Assembly (NCBI GenBank): GCA_000953735.1
Contig: LN554852.1
Span: 744,001 to 808,000 of the forward strand
Length of the DNA: 64,000 nt
Origin: Moritella viscosa
Lineage (GTDB): Bacteria; Pseudomonadota; Gammaproteobacteria; Enterobacterales; Moritellaceae
Direction: 5' to 3'
The notes under the pieces are model-generated. The model searched no databases. It was given only the letters and a program-made list of their open reading frames with translations, and was not told the DNA's origin. Of this stretch, positions 9,112-18,388 are shown one piece after another (the stretch's first letter is position 1; each line of letters begins with the position of its first letter). The position numbers and the translations under genes are program-made.

Positions 9112-10078
9112 TTCTACCATTGAGTATCCGCAGCCTTCAGGGCTGCGGGTAACACTTGCTACACATAATCACTGGCAAGTTTACCAACAAGACCACGTTA
9201 TATTCAGCGGCATTCTTATATCGCCGACTAAGTTTCAATTAAATAGAGAACATTTACAGGGGGCGTTATTGCTGCCTGTGTGTCATGCGATATTCAGTAC
9301 TATCCCTACGCTTGAATGTATTAGTTTAGAGGCCGAAAATCCTTTGGTTAATACTGATTACATGCAAAGAACGTCGGATGGGGAATATTTGTTATTTAAG
9401 CCGATGTTATGGCAGTTAGGTGAGTTGTGGTTAGCACAACCTGAATCGAAGCCATTTCCACATATGCAAGTACTTGATAGTGCTGGTTATCACCCATTAC
9501 GAGCGCACCCACTGACTGGCGACCTATATCACCGATATATTCCAGAGTTAAAGTCGTGGATAAAGTTGCGAACACTTGATATCGACAGAGATCTAGCGCT
9601 TTTTAACCGCTGGCAAAATGATGAGCGTGTTGCGGCTTTCTGGGAACAAAAAGGAACATTAGATGAACATCGGGATTATTTGCAAGCACAGCTAAACGAT
9701 CCTAAAAATCAAATAATCATCGCTTCTTTTGACGAACAACCATTTGCTTATTTTGAAGTGTATTGGACCAAAGAAGATCGGATCGCGCCTTATTATACTG
9801 CTGGTGATTATGATCGTGGTATTCACATGCTTGTTGGAGAGGATAAACATCGAGGTCCGCATAAAGTATCAGCTTGGTTAAGCTCGTTGTGCCATTACAT
9901 TTATTTATCTGATCCCCGTACATTGAGAATCGTCAGTGAACCGAGAGCAGATAATGAAAAAATGATTAATTATTTACAACAACAGCATTTCTCTAAGCAA
10001 AAAGAATTTTTATTTTCGCATAAACGAGCAGCATTGATGCTGCAGTTTAGAGACAGTTTTTTTACTCAGTTTAAATAA
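9101..10078 (+). CDS. Siderophore N-acyltransferase (hydroxyornithine/hydroxylysine acetyltransferase family)
   Basis: This 325-aa protein has a GNAT domain in its second half (about residues 155-320), of the IucB/RhbD kind that acetylates the hydroxylamine nitrogen of N-hydroxyornithine or N-hydroxylysine. Visible family features are the FNRWQNDERVAAFWE segment, the AYFEVYW strand, RGIHMLVGE and RGPHK. The first 150 residues are a separate beta-rich domain, as in longer members. The ATG at 9101 overlaps the end of the receptor gene by 11 bases; a TTG at 9086 is a less likely start. No clear ribosome site is visible, so coupling to receptor translation is plausible. With the next gene it would supply N5-acetyl-N5-hydroxyornithine to the NRPS. 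The exact acyl group cannot be read from sequence. Confidence 0.85.
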   Translation: MLGNSTIEYPQPSGLRVTLATHNHWQVYQQDHVIFSGILISPTKFQLNREHLQGALLLPVCHAIFSTIPTLECISLEAENPLVNTDYMQRTSDGEYLLFKPMLWQLGELWLAQPESKPFPHMQVLDSAGYHPLRAHPLTGDLYHRYIPELKSWIKLRTLDIDRDLALFNRWQNDERVAAFWEQKGTLDEHRDYLQAQLNDPKNQIIIASFDEQPFAYFEVYWTKEDRIAPYYTAGDYDRGIHMLVGEDKHRGPHKVSAWLSSLCHYIYLSDPRTLRIVSEPRADNEKMINYLQQQHFSKQKEFLFSHKRAALMLQFRDSFFTQFK

Positions 10079-10110
10079 ACATAAAAGTATATAAATTAAA
10101 TGGCAATTGA

Positions 10111-10135
10111 TTGTAATGCATAAAATGCATTACAA
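10111..10135 (+). promoter_or_regulatory. Hairpin covering the ribosome site of the monooxygenase gene
   Basis: Perfect 10-bp arms TTGTAATGCA and TGCATTACAA (10126-10135) enclose a 5-base loop. The 3' arm contains the first two bases of AAGGAG (10134-10139), the ribosome site of the gene starting at 10151. It may modulate translation or be an operator; a transcription terminator is unlikely because no T-run follows. Confidence 0.5.
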
Positions 10136-10150
10136 GGAGTGAGGTAAGAT

Positions 10151-11446
10151 ATGTTAAATAAAGCAACAATATACGATGTAATTGGCATAGGTTTTGGTCC
10201 CGCTAATTTAGCTGTGGCAATCGCAATGCAAGAGTCATCGGTAAATGAACAAAGCATGAGCTACTGTTTTTTAGAAAAGAAACCAGTATTTGAATGGCAT
10301 GGCGGCATGTTGCTAGATGGCACAAGAATGCAGATATCTTTTTTGAAAGATTTAGTTACACAGCGTAATCCGTTAAGCCATTATACTTTTGTGAATTATT
10401 TACATCAGCATAATCGATTAAATTCATTTATTAACCTCAGCTCGTATTCACCTAGCCGAATAGAATTTAATGACTATTTATCTTGGGCTGCGAGCCATTT
10501 TTCAGAACATGTAGATTACGGTGCTAATGTTGTTGCCGTTGAACCTGTTGAAGTTGAAGGTGAAGTTGATATTGTTAAGGTTGTATCGTTAAATGCCCAA
10601 GGTATTGAAGATATTCGTTATACTCGGAATCTAATTGTTGGTGTTGGAGGCGCAGCTAAATTACCGGACCAATTTTTAGAGCACCGTAGTGATAAAGTCA
10701 TCCATTCTTCAGGGTATAAAATCTGGCGGAAGACGTTTAAAACCGAAAATAATAAGCCTAAAGTTGCTATTGTTGGCGCAGGGCAAAGTGCCGCAGAAAT
10801 TTTTGTTGAATTATGTAACGACTATCCTGATGGTGAAATTAATCTGGTTAATAGAGGGCGGGCGATTTATCCCGCAGATGATAGTCCATTTGTAAATGAG
10901 ATATTTAATCCTGAGTTTACAGATGAAATTTATTCGTATGCACCTGAGGAACGTGATTCAGTGATCCAAAGGTACAGTGGTACTAATTATTCGGTTGTCG
11001 ATAAACCAGAAATTGAAGCGATTTATGAGCGATTATACTTACAGGAAGTGACAGGTAAAGGTGAACATAAATATTTACCTTTACATGAGATATCTGAAGT
11101 CGCAATAGCTAAAAACCATGTCGCAATGAGGCTTCATAATACTTCTACACAAACTAAAGTTTGGCATGATTATGATGCTATTGTACTTGCTACTGGTTAC
11201 CATTATAACAGTTTTAATACATTGCTTGATGAGTTAAAGCCGTGGATGTATATGGATAATGTGGAACGTTGCTACCGTATTCCTCTAAAAGATGGGTGTA
11301 ATGTAAATGTATTTTTACAAGGTTGCTGTGAATCGACGCATGGTTTAAGTGATACCTTATTGTCGATATTAGCGGTCAGGTCCCAAGAAATTGTGAATTG
11401 TTTAGTGGAAAGAATCTCCGAATCTAAAAACAATGTTTGTGTTTAG
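10151..11446 (+). CDS. L-ornithine N5-monooxygenase (PvdA/SidA family)
   Basis: This 431-aa flavoprotein hydroxylates the side-chain amine of ornithine (or lysine) with NADPH and O2, the first step in hydroxamate siderophore synthesis in the cytoplasm. It shows the FAD motif GIGFGPANLAVAIA at residues about 12-25. The block QISFLKDLVTQRNPLSHYTF, SRIEFNDYLSWAASHF and the NADPH motif VAIVGAGQSAAE (near residue 205) follow, then the ATGY motif near residue 351. These wordings follow PvdA (ornithine) more closely than IucD (lysine), so ornithine is the favoured substrate. AAGGAG lies 11 bases before the ATG. It is co-directional with the acyltransferase and reductase genes. Confidence 0.93.
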   Translation: MLNKATIYDVIGIGFGPANLAVAIAMQESSVNEQSMSYCFLEKKPVFEWHGGMLLDGTRMQISFLKDLVTQRNPLSHYTFVNYLHQHNRLNSFINLSSYSPSRIEFNDYLSWAASHFSEHVDYGANVVAVEPVEVEGEVDIVKVVSLNAQGIEDIRYTRNLIVGVGGAAKLPDQFLEHRSDKVIHSSGYKIWRKTFKTENNKPKVAIVGAGQSAAEIFVELCNDYPDGEINLVNRGRAIYPADDSPFVNEIFNPEFTDEIYSYAPEERDSVIQRYSGTNYSVVDKPEIEAIYERLYLQEVTGKGEHKYLPLHEISEVAIAKNHVAMRLHNTSTQTKVWHDYDAIVLATGYHYNSFNTLLDELKPWMYMDNVERCYRIPLKDGCNVNVFLQGCCESTHGLSDTLLSILAVRSQEIVNCLVERISESKNNVCV

Positions 11447-11460
11447 ATTAGGGTGATATT

Positions 11461-12174
11461 TTGAGTCTTCCTATATTAGCTCCCCTTTTCCAGGGGGAGT
11501 TTAAACAATACGCGAATATATTTCGTTTTCCGGCGGGTAATAATACCTCATTGCCGGCCTCGGTTTTATTAGAGCCTAGTTTTGTTAAGGAACAATTGGA
11601 GCTATTTAGACCTGATTGTGACGCGACCTTACATGCAGAGGTTCTATCTGAATGGAGCAAATATTATTTCATCCGTATTTTAGCACCTGTTATCGTTGCT
11701 AATGTGTTACTAAGACATGCGTTACCTGTGTGTTTATCTGAGCTTGAATTAATTTTTGGCAACGATGGGACAGTCCATGGTTTTGTAGTTGAAGAACAAG
11801 GGACCACTATTACAACGACTGATGTGAGCCGTTATGAGAGTTTAGTCGAATATAACTTAAAACCACTAATCGAGTCATGGGCATTACATTTTTCAGTACC
11901 AATTAAGATTCTATGGGTTAATGCCGCCAGATATATCAATTGGATTAATGTTCAACTCGAACTGGCGGGGATGGATGGAGAGATATGTAAAGCAGTAAAT
12001 CAATTATTAGAACATCGATATATTAATGACAAGATAAATCCGATGTTTGGATGTTATCGCTTAAAGCGAATAGCAGGTAAGCCTGTACAAATAAGGCGTA
12101 ATTGCTGTTTGCGTTATCGGTTACCGATGACAGAGCTTTGTGATGACTGCCCAAGATTACTTGAACCCAAATAA
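11461..12174 (+). CDS. FhuF-type ferric-siderophore reductase
   Basis: This 237-aa cytoplasmic reductase releases iron from an imported hydroxamate complex. The defining feature is the C-terminal [2Fe-2S] motif Cys-Cys-x10-Cys-x2-Cys, seen exactly in RRNCCLRYRLPMTELCDDCP near residues 211-230. The start is TTG at 11461, 14 bases after the monooxygenase stop, with AGGGTGAT as the ribosome site. It is the last gene of the iron cluster. The family is known from E. coli FhuF, which acts on ferrioxamine, coprogen and ferrichrome; the substrate here is inferred from context. Confidence 0.88.
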   Translation: MSLPILAPLFQGEFKQYANIFRFPAGNNTSLPASVLLEPSFVKEQLELFRPDCDATLHAEVLSEWSKYYFIRILAPVIVANVLLRHALPVCLSELELIFGNDGTVHGFVVEEQGTTITTTDVSRYESLVEYNLKPLIESWALHFSVPIKILWVNAARYINWINVQLELAGMDGEICKAVNQLLEHRYINDKINPMFGCYRLKRIAGKPVQIRRNCCLRYRLPMTELCDDCPRLLEPK

Positions 12175-12217
12175 TATATTCAAGTAATCGACAGCCATCC
12201 TTGGCTACTAACCATGA

Positions 12218-13651
12218 TCAGATCTTAGCAAGTGATGTTGGGTAGTTTCTATCGTGAGCAATCTCACAAGCAAGTTTGTTGATATCACTTTCAGATAAAG
12301 CGGTGAAATTGGCATTTACATTACGGCACTCTGTTAATTGCTCATGTGAGTAATCAAATAGTTTATGTATAATTTGATCTGCTACTGTGAGTGCTGACGA
12401 TGCTTTAACTATTTCGGCTCTAGCATATTGCTGCCCTTCAAAAGAGACGTCATAAGCGCGTAGAGATACATCATTACCTGGTATTTGTTGCGCGCCAAAT
12501 AATGGCCTTCCTGCGGTTTTTGCGTTGTTAAAGCTAGGGATAAAATGACTGATATGGTGAATAGCTTTTTGCGTACGGCTATCAGACTCTTCTTTATCCC
12601 AACCTTGGACTAGCTTGTTGATGAAGCTTTTATCTAGTTTAGGTTGGGCACTGTCATTGGTACTCTTAGCTAAGCCATTTTTAAATAACGTGATCTCTTC
12701 AGTCATTCCGTGTAATTGGAAATAGCCATCAGGGTAAGGTGTTAATTGCGCCATACCTTCAGGTGTCCCTCGTTCGCCGTGAAAGACAACTTCTGGCCAG
12801 CGTTCACTTTGTTCCCAATGCGTAATGTAGGCAGCCTTAAATTCAACCATTCGTTCTTTTGGTGTATCTGCCATGTCATCAATAACACCAGTTCTATAAC
12901 CACAAGCATTAATTAAATAATCAACTTCGGTTGTTGTCTGTTTATCGTTTTCAGCATGTGTGATTAACCAGGTCTTATCCGCAGTGTAAGCAACGTTTAT
13001 CACTTTGTTGTTAACCAATAAGTTGCAAGACTTTGAGGCATTCAAACTAAGTTCTGTACTTGCTGCGATACGGAATAAACTTAAACCGTACTCTTGAACC
13101 ATCAATAATGGAAATTTAACTGAATCGAGATCAAGTGTTTTGGCAAGCGGGATCATCCAGTCGGAGAATTGCGCTATCTCAGACGGTTGTGATTCTTTTT
13201 TTAATCGTTCGAGATCATGGCGGGTAAACATTTGATAATAATCGTCGGGATCACCGAGTACTTTATTGCTTTCATCAGCTTGAATTAACGCTTTGTAACG
13301 TTGAGTTAACAATTTAAGTCGTGGTAATAATGTTTCTATATTACTTTCATCGCGTTGAGGGATTGCAATTACGGTTGGACGCTTATTAATGCAATGCGGA
13401 TAGATCTTCATTGTCGCGATTGACTGTTCTAATAACGTAAGGCATTGCTCGTCGGAAATATCAGGGTAAAGATTGCCGCCAGCATGTAAATGACATACCG
13501 GAGGGCCATTGACTAAGCTAACCCCTTCTTCAAATAAGGTTACATTTATGTCTAATCCAGCCAAACGTAATGCGATTGTACTACCGGCGATACCACCGCC
13601 GATAACCGCAATGCGTTTTGATTTTAAAGTAGACGGTACGTTATTAATCAT
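12218..13651 (-). CDS. FAD-dependent oxidoreductase of unknown substrate
   Basis: This 477-aa protein opens with a Rossmann FAD-binding motif, IAVIGGGIAGSTIALRLAG, ending with an acidic residue at FEEG as in glycine-oxidase/DAO-like flavoproteins. A second conserved patch, INACGYRTGVIDD near residue 248, resembles the late FAD-contact motif. There is no signal peptide or membrane segment. It is convergent with the siderophore cluster and not obviously part of it. I do not recognise the substrate; amine or amino-acid oxidation is only a family-level guess. Confidence 0.7.
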   Translation of the reverse strand: MINNVPSTLKSKRIAVIGGGIAGSTIALRLAGLDINVTLFEEGVSLVNGPPVCHLHAGGNLYPDISDEQCLTLLEQSIATMKIYPHCINKRPTVIAIPQRDESNIETLLPRLKLLTQRYKALIQADESNKVLGDPDDYYQMFTRHDLERLKKESQPSEIAQFSDWMIPLAKTLDLDSVKFPLLMVQEYGLSLFRIAASTELSLNASKSCNLLVNNKVINVAYTADKTWLITHAENDKQTTTEVDYLINACGYRTGVIDDMADTPKERMVEFKAAYITHWEQSERWPEVVFHGERGTPEGMAQLTPYPDGYFQLHGMTEEITLFKNGLAKSTNDSAQPKLDKSFINKLVQGWDKEESDSRTQKAIHHISHFIPSFNNAKTAGRPLFGAQQIPGNDVSLRAYDVSFEGQQYARAEIVKASSALTVADQIIHKLFDYSHEQLTECRNVNANFTALSESDINKLACEIAHDRNYPTSLAKI

Positions 13652-13781
13652 TCTCTTCGCAACGTATAAATAATTAGATAATTTATTATGCCAATTATTT
13701 ATACCTGAATGAAACTTATTTTTAGTTAAAGTGTATTTATACTAAGCAAATAGCGAAGATATTTGTGTATTAGCAGGTACT

Positions 13782-14411
13782 TTATCCCGTTGCTAACCAG
13801 ATCCCCACAAATACCATCAACGAACCAGCAATTTTATTGAGTAAGCGGACATTATTACCTTTTTGTAAAAAGAGACGTAGTGTTTGTCCACCACTCGCAT
13901 ACATTAATAAACAGCTGAACTCGGTAATAAGAATAATTCCAACGAGTACTGACAGTTGTGGTGTTAATGCTTGGGTAGGATTAATAAAAGGCGGCAATAG
14001 CGAGATCATAAATACCCAACCTTTTGGGTTTGCTATTGCTGTCACAAAACCTTGGCTAGCTAATTGAATTGGCTTCATTGTAGTTTCAGGATCTGGGTTA
14101 TCAGAAATAGCGAGTTTACCCTTTGAACGCCACATTTGAATACCAAGGTAAATAAGGTAACTACCACCAAGGTATTTGAGAGCTGAAAATGCGTTTGGGT
14201 ATTTTAACATTATTGTTGCTACGCCAATAACAGCTAAAATGGCAACTAAACCCACGCCGAGTAATTCTCCCCACATCATGTGAAGGCTGCGCTTTACGCC
14301 AATTGTCATGCCTAATGTCATCGATAATGTCATACACATACCTGGCGTAATAGAAACGAAGAAAAAGGTAGGGATAAAAAGTGCTATAAGTTGTAAATCA
14401 ATGATGGGCAT
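13782..14411 (-). CDS. LysE/RhtB-family amino-acid exporter
   Basis: This 209-aa protein has about six hydrophobic segments and the family start FIPTFFFVSITPGMCMTLSMTLGMTIG. The central segment YLGGSYLIYLGIQMWRS and the cytoplasmic NPKGW motif are also present. RhtB/LysE proteins export amino acids or related small molecules by proton antiport. It stands alone on the minus strand. The substrate cannot be read from sequence. Confidence 0.88.
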   Translation of the reverse strand: MPIIDLQLIALFIPTFFFVSITPGMCMTLSMTLGMTIGVKRSLHMMWGELLGVGLVAILAVIGVATIMLKYPNAFSALKYLGGSYLIYLGIQMWRSKGKLAISDNPDPETTMKPIQLASQGFVTAIANPKGWVFMISLLPPFINPTQALTPQLSVLVGIILITEFSCLLMYASGGQTLRLFLQKGNNVRLLNKIAGSLMVFVGIWLATG

Positions 14412-14631
14412 TAGGTAAACTTAGTTATTAGGGTTGCGCTTGATAATATCATCATCAGCTTTCGATATTCTATTGTTGAATGAATATAAATTAGCCATTT
14501 TTAACTTTAGGAACTTAATCAAGCGATTCATTTTTAAATTTAGCCAAGTATAGGTTTAAAAATTAATCCTTAAGCCTATACTTATCAATCACAGCAATTG
14601 TATTTAGAATTTAGACTGGAATGACGCTTTA

Positions 14632-15822
14632 ATGATAAAATTTATTACCTCTCCGCAAGACATGCGCTTATCTGATGTTGAAACTGCACAATATGATCAA
14701 ATCGTAGATTATGTTACTGAAATAAGCTTAAACTTAATGGCTGTTAAAGTGACGAACCGACCTGAAGATTTTCTTGGCTGGTGTAATGAATTATACAATT
14801 ACGCGCGTTACGGCATTAATATGGAATTGCTTGATGCAAAGCATGAAAAACCGTTACAAAAATTATTGCAGTTATTAGAAAAGTCGATCACTTGCCGTCA
14901 GGTTAAAACATCACGTATAACACCTTGGCCTTTTCTAAAAAACTTCATGCTTGATCAAACTGATCGCCAAGCATTAGGTGAACGTCTTCGCTTACTAAAC
15001 TATATCAGCTCATTACGTATAAGCACGTTAGCAGATATGTCTGATCTTGAACGTCTCGCATTTGCTGGCAAACATTTAGCTGCGCACGAACCTGCGAAGT
15101 TTGATTTTGATGTTGAATTATTTGGCAGTACTCGTGGTTCAAAAGGTTTCCACGAATTGTTGCAACATACCCCATCCCTTCTTGATGACGCTTTAGCGGC
15201 GATCCCGTTAGAAGGCGAAGTGAGCGAAGCGGATTATAAAGAGTTTGTAAAATGTTATACAGCGGCTTTTGCTACCTTAGATAAAGGCAAAGCAGGTTTA
15301 TTTGTTGCGACTCGTTTATTGGCAATGCGCCGACCTGATGTATTCATGGTATTAACAGCATCAAAAGTAGATGCACTTTGCCAAGGTTTTGGTCTTGTTA
15401 AACTAAATGCAACAGACTTTACACGTTACTGGGTTGATATCATTGAAGCGATTCATCGCCAACCATGGTTTAAATCGGCACAGCCAGAAGATGCAACGGA
15501 ACTTGAGCTATGGAATAACCGTGTCGTGTTATTTGATCTGTTCTTTTTTGTGGATAAAGATTTCGCTGCTAAATCAAATTATTTAAAATTGAAAAATAAG
15601 CCAATGGTTGTTCGTAGTACAGCGGGTGGCCGTACTCGTACAGCGGGTGCTGTTCGTCAAAAGCGTACTAAAGAAAGCGCAACAGAAGCGGTAGAGCGTT
15701 TACTTGCAGAACCAGGGTTACCTGCTTACTTACAAGGTAAACGAGACTCTATGATTATTGAAGTTGAAAAAGGTAAAAGTGCAACAGAAGTAATGCTGTT
15801 AATTAGAGCAATCTTTGGTTAG
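14632..15822 (+). CDS. Conserved-looking protein of unknown function
   Basis: This 396-aa protein has no signal peptide or obvious membrane span and belongs to no family I recognise. The first 160 residues are helical and charged. The middle has a segment, GLFVATRLLAMRRPDVFMVL (near residue 224), followed by an aromatic-rich stretch with LWNNRVVLFDLFFF near residue 298. The C-terminus carries a basic, glycine/threonine-rich linker (AGGRTRTAGAVRQKRTK, about residues 331-347) and then a short helical domain ending in MLLIRAIFG. The basic linker suggests nucleic-acid or membrane contact, which is inference. A strong bidirectional terminator follows. Confidence 0.8.
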   Translation: MIKFITSPQDMRLSDVETAQYDQIVDYVTEISLNLMAVKVTNRPEDFLGWCNELYNYARYGINMELLDAKHEKPLQKLLQLLEKSITCRQVKTSRITPWPFLKNFMLDQTDRQALGERLRLLNYISSLRISTLADMSDLERLAFAGKHLAAHEPAKFDFDVELFGSTRGSKGFHELLQHTPSLLDDALAAIPLEGEVSEADYKEFVKCYTAAFATLDKGKAGLFVATRLLAMRRPDVFMVLTASKVDALCQGFGLVKLNATDFTRYWVDIIEAIHRQPWFKSAQPEDATELELWNNRVVLFDLFFFVDKDFAAKSNYLKLKNKPMVVRSTAGGRTRTAGAVRQKRTKESATEAVERLLAEPGLPAYLQGKRDSMIIEVEKGKSATEVMLLIRAIFG

Positions 15823-15866
15823 TGCTTATTGAAATTTTAGTTATTAACGATTAAATCATAGAAATA

Positions 15867-15893
15867 AAAAAGGCTTCATTATGAAGCCTTTTT
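15867..15893. terminator. Bidirectional intrinsic terminator
   Basis: The 12-bp arms AAAAAGGCTTCA (15867-15878) and TGAAGCCTTTTT (15882-15893) with a 3-base loop have A- and T-runs on both flanks. It separates two convergent genes, the orphan at 14632-15822 and the transporter at 15909-17294. Confidence 0.92.
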
Positions 15894-15908
15894 AGTATTT
15901 ATTGTTTA

Positions 15909-17294
15909 TTAAAGGCTAATTAGACCTACAGCTTGCAAGAATACAATTGCAATTGCCACTGGTGATAAATAACGTAGACAGAAGAGCACAGCTTTATAAG
16001 CACCTTCTGATAAACCAAACTCTTCACGAGTGATTTTTTCATTTACTACCCAGCCGACTAATACTGCTGTGAATAGGCCTGCAAGTGGTAACATGATATT
16101 TGCTGTCAGTTTATCTAAAGCATCAAAGTAGCTTAGCCCCATAACAACATCTTGAGCCCAAGGTGCACCACTGAGTGAGAACACAGTTAGTAGTGATAGA
16201 CCCCAAATAGTACAGCCTGCTACGATTGTTGCTTTAGCACGGCTCAAACCAAGACGTTCATTTAAGTAGGCTACTGGTGATTCAAGTAGTGCGATCACAG
16301 ATGTGAAAGCAGCGAATGTTACCATGATGAAGAATAGCGTACCAAACAGTGTTCCTAGAGGCATTTGACCAAACGCGATAGGTAATGAAACGAATAGTAG
16401 ACCAGGACCTGCAGAAGGCTCCATACCGTTAGCAAATACGATTGGGAAGATAGCCATACCTGCGATAAGTGCTACCGCTGTATCCATGATCGCGATCCAG
16501 ATCGATGTTCTTGCGATTGATGTGCCTTCAGGCATGTATGCACCGTAAACCATCATGATGCCTGATGATAAACTTAGAGTGAAGAATGCATGACCTAGTG
16601 CAGTTAGCACACCATCAATTGATAGCTTAGAGAAATCTGGCGAGAACATGAATTGTGCTGCTTCACCAAAATTGCCGGTTGCCGCTGCGTAAACCATGAT
16701 GATCGTTAATAAGATTAGCAGTAGGGGCATTAGGTAGGTAACGGCTTTTTCTAAACCTGCATTAACACCACGAATTAATACTAACATTGCAGCGACAATT
16801 GTAATTGAAGACCATAAAATTAGTTGGGTGGTATCAGTAATTAAACCTGTGAATAGCGCACCAATTTCATCTTTATGAGAAACTTCAGAACCTGCTGTTG
16901 CAAGGAAGTCGCCGCTCATGCCAAAGAAGATGTAAGCTGCTGCCCAACCTGCAATAACGATATAGAAACTTAAAATTAATGAACCTGCGATAACACCCGA
17001 CGCCCCCAGTAGAGACCAGATGCTTGAACCGCCAGACTCTTTTGCAACTGTCGCTGAAGCATTTGCTGGTGACGTACGAGCTCGTTTACCAATCATTACT
17101 TCTGCCATCATGACAGGAATACCGATTAGTAGAATACAAAACAGGTAGACAAGAACGAACGCTCCACCACCATTTTCACCCATGATGTAGGGGAATTTCC
17201 AAAGATTACCTAAACCTACAGCCGCGCCTGCTGCTGCAAGTACGTATTTAAATTCGCTAGACCAGCGACTGTCAATTGTTGTGCTTGTTGTCAT
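15909..17294 (-). CDS. Sodium-dependent transporter, neurotransmitter:sodium symporter (NSS) family
   Basis: This 461-aa inner-membrane protein has the NSS/LeuT signature in its first segment (FKYVLAAAGAAVGLGNLWKFPY), the Na+ and substrate-site region of TM1, followed by GGAFVLVYL. About 11-12 hydrophobic segments are visible. Bacterial members take up amino acids, often Leu, Trp or Tyr, with sodium. I chose ATG 17294 because GGATGGG precedes it; the frame extends 12 codons further upstream without a ribosome site. Substrate unknown. Confidence 0.92.
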   Translation of the reverse strand: MTTSTTIDSRWSSEFKYVLAAAGAAVGLGNLWKFPYIMGENGGGAFVLVYLFCILLIGIPVMMAEVMIGKRARTSPANASATVAKESGGSSIWSLLGASGVIAGSLILSFYIVIAGWAAAYIFFGMSGDFLATAGSEVSHKDEIGALFTGLITDTTQLILWSSITIVAAMLVLIRGVNAGLEKAVTYLMPLLLILLTIIMVYAAATGNFGEAAQFMFSPDFSKLSIDGVLTALGHAFFTLSLSSGIMMVYGAYMPEGTSIARTSIWIAIMDTAVALIAGMAIFPIVFANGMEPSAGPGLLFVSLPIAFGQMPLGTLFGTLFFIMVTFAAFTSVIALLESPVAYLNERLGLSRAKATIVAGCTIWGLSLLTVFSLSGAPWAQDVVMGLSYFDALDKLTANIMLPLAGLFTAVLVGWVVNEKITREEFGLSEGAYKAVLFCLRYLSPVAIAIVFLQAVGLISL

Positions 17295-17665
17295 TTTCCC
17301 ATCCTGGGTTATGTATATGGTTATGTACATACTAATAACATATTAAAAACACCGATATAAGTGCTTTAATCAGATGATAACTCTAAAATGCTTGTTATTT
17401 GTTTACTTAAACCTTTGAATTATTCACTTGATAGTTTTATGTGTCACTAAATAATCTAAGTGTGGAATTAAATGCTTATATTTCGAGTGTGTGCTGTATA
17501 TTGCAGTTTTTTGCTACATTTGTGTGAACGAACTGTTGGTTGTTTGTTTTTTATTCTAAAGTTCGTAAGGTGAAATTTGGGGAGTGAGCGGGAGAGCAAT
17601 GAAGCTGAATTAGTGCCCTAACTTAGCTTCATTGCGATTTTTAAACTTATTATATGAAGATCGAA
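17295..17665. other. Gene-free interval with one hairpin
   Basis: These 371 bases separate two minus-strand genes. They hold an imperfect hairpin at 17596-17635, GCAATGAAGCT pairing with AGCTTCATTGC, with TTTTT beginning 3 bases after it on the + strand. This would end a + strand transcript better than the minus-strand gene beside it. The rest is AT-rich and would include the promoter of the NSS transporter; I see nothing else. Confidence 0.5.
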
Positions 17666-18148
17666 TTAAGCTGTTGTAGCTACCTTCGATAATGTTTTAG
17701 CTAAGTTTTTGATATAAGTATTTGTTAATGTTTCAAATTCAACTTTAACAACTGGCTTCAAACCGATACCAGCCAGACTTGGTAGTGGAATTGTAATCAC
17801 AGCATCTGTTAATAAGTTAATATCACATCCAGTACTGGTCTCTGTTATGATCCATTTACCAGATACTTGTGCACTATTATTAGCCGTTTCACGAGGTTCC
17901 CAAACAATGGATTTACTCGCAGCATCACAGGTATATTCGCATGCATAAATTGTTTGAAGTTGAATCGGACCTAGACCAATTTTTTTCATTTCCCAGCGGT
18001 AAGTGTTTGCAGCTTCTTCGATCAAATGTTCTAGATCTGGAAAATGGCTGGTTGAAGCCGGAACGTCAGCTAAAAGCTTATAAACGGTATCTATATCTGC
18101 AGGTACTGTAAATTTTTTATTTAGTTGAATTTTTACGTCGAAAGCCAT
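17666..18148 (-). CDS. SRPBCC (START-like) domain protein
   Basis: This 160-aa protein is one small helix-grip domain. It starts as KIQLNKKFTVPADIDTVYKLLADVP, the usual beta-strand and helix start of polyketide-cyclase/CoxG-like proteins, continues with strand-rich sequence, and closes with the long C-terminal helix VEFETLTNTYIKNLAKTL. Such domains bind hydrophobic ligands; the ligand here is unknown. It is monocistronic, with about 240 bases of leader before the next minus-strand gene. Confidence 0.75.
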   Translation of the reverse strand: MAFDVKIQLNKKFTVPADIDTVYKLLADVPASTSHFPDLEHLIEEAANTYRWEMKKIGLGPIQLQTIYACEYTCDAASKSIVWEPRETANNSAQVSGKWIITETSTGCDINLLTDAVITIPLPSLAGIGLKPVVKVEFETLTNTYIKNLAKTLSKVATTA

Positions 18149-18388
18149 TTCAAATGATCCTTTATTTAATAATAGTGTTAATTATTCTAGGCTTAACGCG
18201 CTAGATGTATAATTCTGCCGCTTACATTGCACCAGATGAATATTGTTGTCAATAATGAACTATCAATTTTGAGGTATATATTGTGGCGGTATTTATCTTC
18301 AAATATTGTCAGTTAAATACGCCTACATATACCTTTAGCCGGGGTGATTATAAGTTACACAAGACTATATAAAGCTGCATAATGACTA

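Noticed and set aside
17596-17635. Terminator for the SRPBCC gene on the minus strand
   Set aside because: The T-run lies on the + side of the hairpin, so it does not fit termination of the minus-strand transcript; kept only as a hairpin in the gap entry.
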